A DNA stretch of 64,000 nt from Triops longicaudatus (lineage: Eukaryota; Arthropoda; Branchiopoda; Notostraca; Triopsidae), in contig JAGQDJ010000017.1 in NCBI GenBank assembly GCA_022885665.1, positions 372,001 to 436,000 on the forward strand. The letters are read 5' to 3'. The translations under genes were made by a program, and so were the position numbers. Numbering within the stretch: the stretch's first letter is position 1; each line of letters begins with the position of its first letter. The notes under the pieces were generated by a model that saw only the letters and a program-made list of their open reading frames with translations, made no database searches and was not told the DNA's origin. This document shows positions 61,780 through 64,000 of this stretch, in pieces.

Positions 61780-64000
61780 ATGAACCTGCGTTCGTTGTTC
61801 ATGAAAGCCCCGCACGCTTGGCTGCTATTGTTCATTCAAGTCGTATTTGTACTTCTATACGCATTTTTGGTGGATTATGACACGCAAACGCCGTTATCTA
61901 AAGCACAAGAAACATATCCTGGTAAGTTTGTTCGTTAAATACGACGTTAATAATAGCACGTAGCTCATAAGCCCAAGCAATTGAAAAATTTTGTACATTT
62001 TCATTATCTGCATGTACATTCAACGTTATCGGTTGTCTATATTGTTGCTATCATTGCAAAAGCCAAGACTCAAAGATAGATTTACAACTTCGTCGTATAT
62101 TGAGAAGACAGCGTTGATCCATAAGCAGATAACGGAATGTACGAAAATTTTCCTATTGATCGTTTACGCGAGATTTTTTCCAAAGCTCTCGAAAACCAAG
62201 AGCTAGTGCTTACTCTACTTAAATACAATGTACTATTTAAATCGAATCAAAAAAATCTATTGAACTCAGAGAAATGTTTCAAATTATGTAAAACTTACTC
62301 AATGTCAACACATCTCTTTTCATAGTTTTCCAGGATATCCACGTGATGGTATTGGTAGGCTTCGGCTTTCTGATGACTTTTTTGAAACGGTACGGCAAAA
62401 GTGCGTTGGGATACACGTTACTGCTGGCAGCTATTAGTTTTCAGTGGGCCACGCTGTTAGGTGCTCTTATGAATAAATCAAGCCCGGGCAAAGCTCATAT
62501 AGGCTTGAAAAACCTCGTGAGTGGAGATTTCGCCGCAGCATCAGTACTCATCTCCTTCGGAGCCGTAATCGGTTTAGCGTCCCCGGCTCAATTACTCATC
62601 ATGACTCTTGTGGAGTTGCCCCTTTACACCGTTAACGAGTACATCACTATTAAAATTTTAAAGGTCAGCTCTTTATAACGCGTGTTTAAAATTCATATGT
62701 TAAAATGATCTATTAAACGGAATGTTATCGACCCATAGGTATCTGACGTAGGTGGATCCATGACCATTCACACGTTTGGCGCCTTTTTCGGTCTTGCGGT
62801 TAGCTTTATGCTAATGCTGAGGAGAGCAAAAGAACTGAAAGCAGGAATGAGCAACAACGTCTCGACGGACGAGACAGAAATAAGTGCTATGATCGGTAAT
62901 ATACCTCTTAGAGCATGTTGTGTTTGTTTTAACTATACTCTCTCCTTTTTACTGGACCTTTGTTGAATCATAGGTACCCTATTCTTGTGGATTTGTTGGC
63001 CTAGTTTTAACGCTGTCTCAAGCGAGTCCTTGGAGGGGAAGAACCGTGCTGTTATCAATACCTACTTTGCCTTAACTGCCAGCACCGTTGCTGCTTTTTT
63101 CGTTTCGGCAATAACGGAAAGGAACGGGAGATTCACGATGGTACAAAGCAATAAGCAACACAGCATATTTGTTCGCTCATCTAAATGTATTTGCAAACTA
63201 GATTCATGTACAAAACGCAGCTTTAGCGGGCGGAGTAGCAATCGGAACTGCGGCGAACTTCATGCTCTACCCTTTCGGGGCTCTCATAGTTGGCTTTGTC
63301 GCTGGAGTCATATCTATATTAGGATTCCGATTCCTTTCGGTAAGCATTGCGCAGGAAGCGTACCCATTGTAACCTTATCATTTGCGTGGCTTTCAGCCTC
63401 GATTGCCTGTACATGACACTTGCGGCGTGCTTAATTTGCATGGAATTATCGGCATTGTGGCTGCTATAGTAGGAGCCGTGGGTGCAGCAGCTGCCAAAGA
63501 AGCTACCTACGGAGAAGAGTAATAATCCTTTATATCAGAGAGAGCATTTACTAAGGCACAGAACTGCATTATAGGCTGTATAACATTTTCCCAGCGCGTG
63601 CGCCGCAACTCACTACCGAAGGTTTCGTGGACATGCACCAAAATTTGGCGGTCGAAATTCTGGAAGCAGGTGAAGGACGCTCGTCGGGAAAACAAGCCGG
63701 ATTCCAGTTTGCTGCTGTTTGTGTCACACTAGCCATAGCTATTGCTGGGGGCCTCCTGACGGGTGTGTACAACTTTACTACGACATTTTTATCTAATCTC
63801 TTTACAAGTGCTAGCATTGCTGTCTGAGAGTCTTTCTCGTGAAAAGGAATAACAAGAAAATAATCTTAGCTTATTCGGTATCCCCGTAAATACTGACGTT
63901 TATTTGATAGGTTTAATTATGCGACTCCGAGTTTTTCGACAATTGCCACCCGACGTTATGTTTGAGGATTTTGCGTACTGGTCTTCTCCTGACTGTCAGA
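61780..64000 (+). CDS. Rh50: Rh-type (Rh50-like) ammonium transporter, cut at the window end
   Basis: Exons 61780-61921, 62326-62663, 62739-62895, 62974-63140, 63202-63339, 63397-63518, 63575-63762 and 63911 to beyond the end encode about 447 residues so far. Signatures are YPVFQDIHVMVLVGFGFLM after the first helix, DVGGSMTIHTFGAFFGL (first pore histidine), FLWICWPSFNA, IHVQNAALAGGVAIGTAANF, and DTCGVLNLHGIIG (second pore histidine). Both histidines of the ammonium pathway are therefore kept, unlike in non-conducting Rh30 forms. The product is a multi-pass plasma-membrane protein that moves ammonia/ammonium, forming trimers in characterised relatives. The last visible exon encodes FEDFAYWSSPDCQ of the cytosolic tail. 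Confidence 0.95.

Overview
The window is animal nuclear DNA. Its genes are split by short GT-AG introns, mostly 50-120 bp, and the products are metazoan families: Piezo, an Rh-type ammonium transporter, a SLC2A13-like sugar carrier, a DUF229 membrane protein and a C18orf21-like protein. The oxidases resemble insect and crustacean aldehyde oxidases, so I infer an arthropod or a close ecdysozoan relative. I do not name a species. Exon coordinates were traced by hand from splice sites, reading phase and paralogue alignment.

Layout. 1-600: the 3' end of an unrecognised gene. 1174-33584: five aldehyde-oxidase-like molybdo-flavoenzyme genes (A to E), all on + in a head-to-tail array. They form three classes. 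A and B share a 23-exon structure and an N-terminal extension with two CxxC knuckles. C has 19 exons. D and E are near-identical neighbours from a recent duplication of about 7.1 kb. 34284-36463 (-): DUF229 protein. 37169-40067 (-): SLC2A13/HMIT-like transporter, with a possible extra 5' exon at 41140-41319. 41963-42738 (+): C18orf21-like zinc-knuckle protein. 45017-61297 (+): a complete Piezo mechanosensitive channel of about 42 exons. 61780 to the end (+): Rh-type ammonium transporter, cut by the window edge.

The oxidase array is the most unusual part. The A/B extension (C-x2-C-x20-C-x2-C) lies before the usual [2Fe-2S] domain and belongs to no standard oxidase architecture I know. Gene D carries two consecutive in-frame exons that each encode the same stretch of the molybdenum domain, as expected for mutually exclusive exons. 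In gene E the first of these has a stop codon. A roughly 98 bp relic of oxidase exon 21 lies downstream of E. D and E also share a tract that is almost identical through an intron, which suggests gene conversion.

The five oxidases probably act on overlapping aldehyde or N-heterocycle substrates with different specificities. The genes from 34 kb onwards are unrelated single-copy neighbours, and I see no functional link among them.
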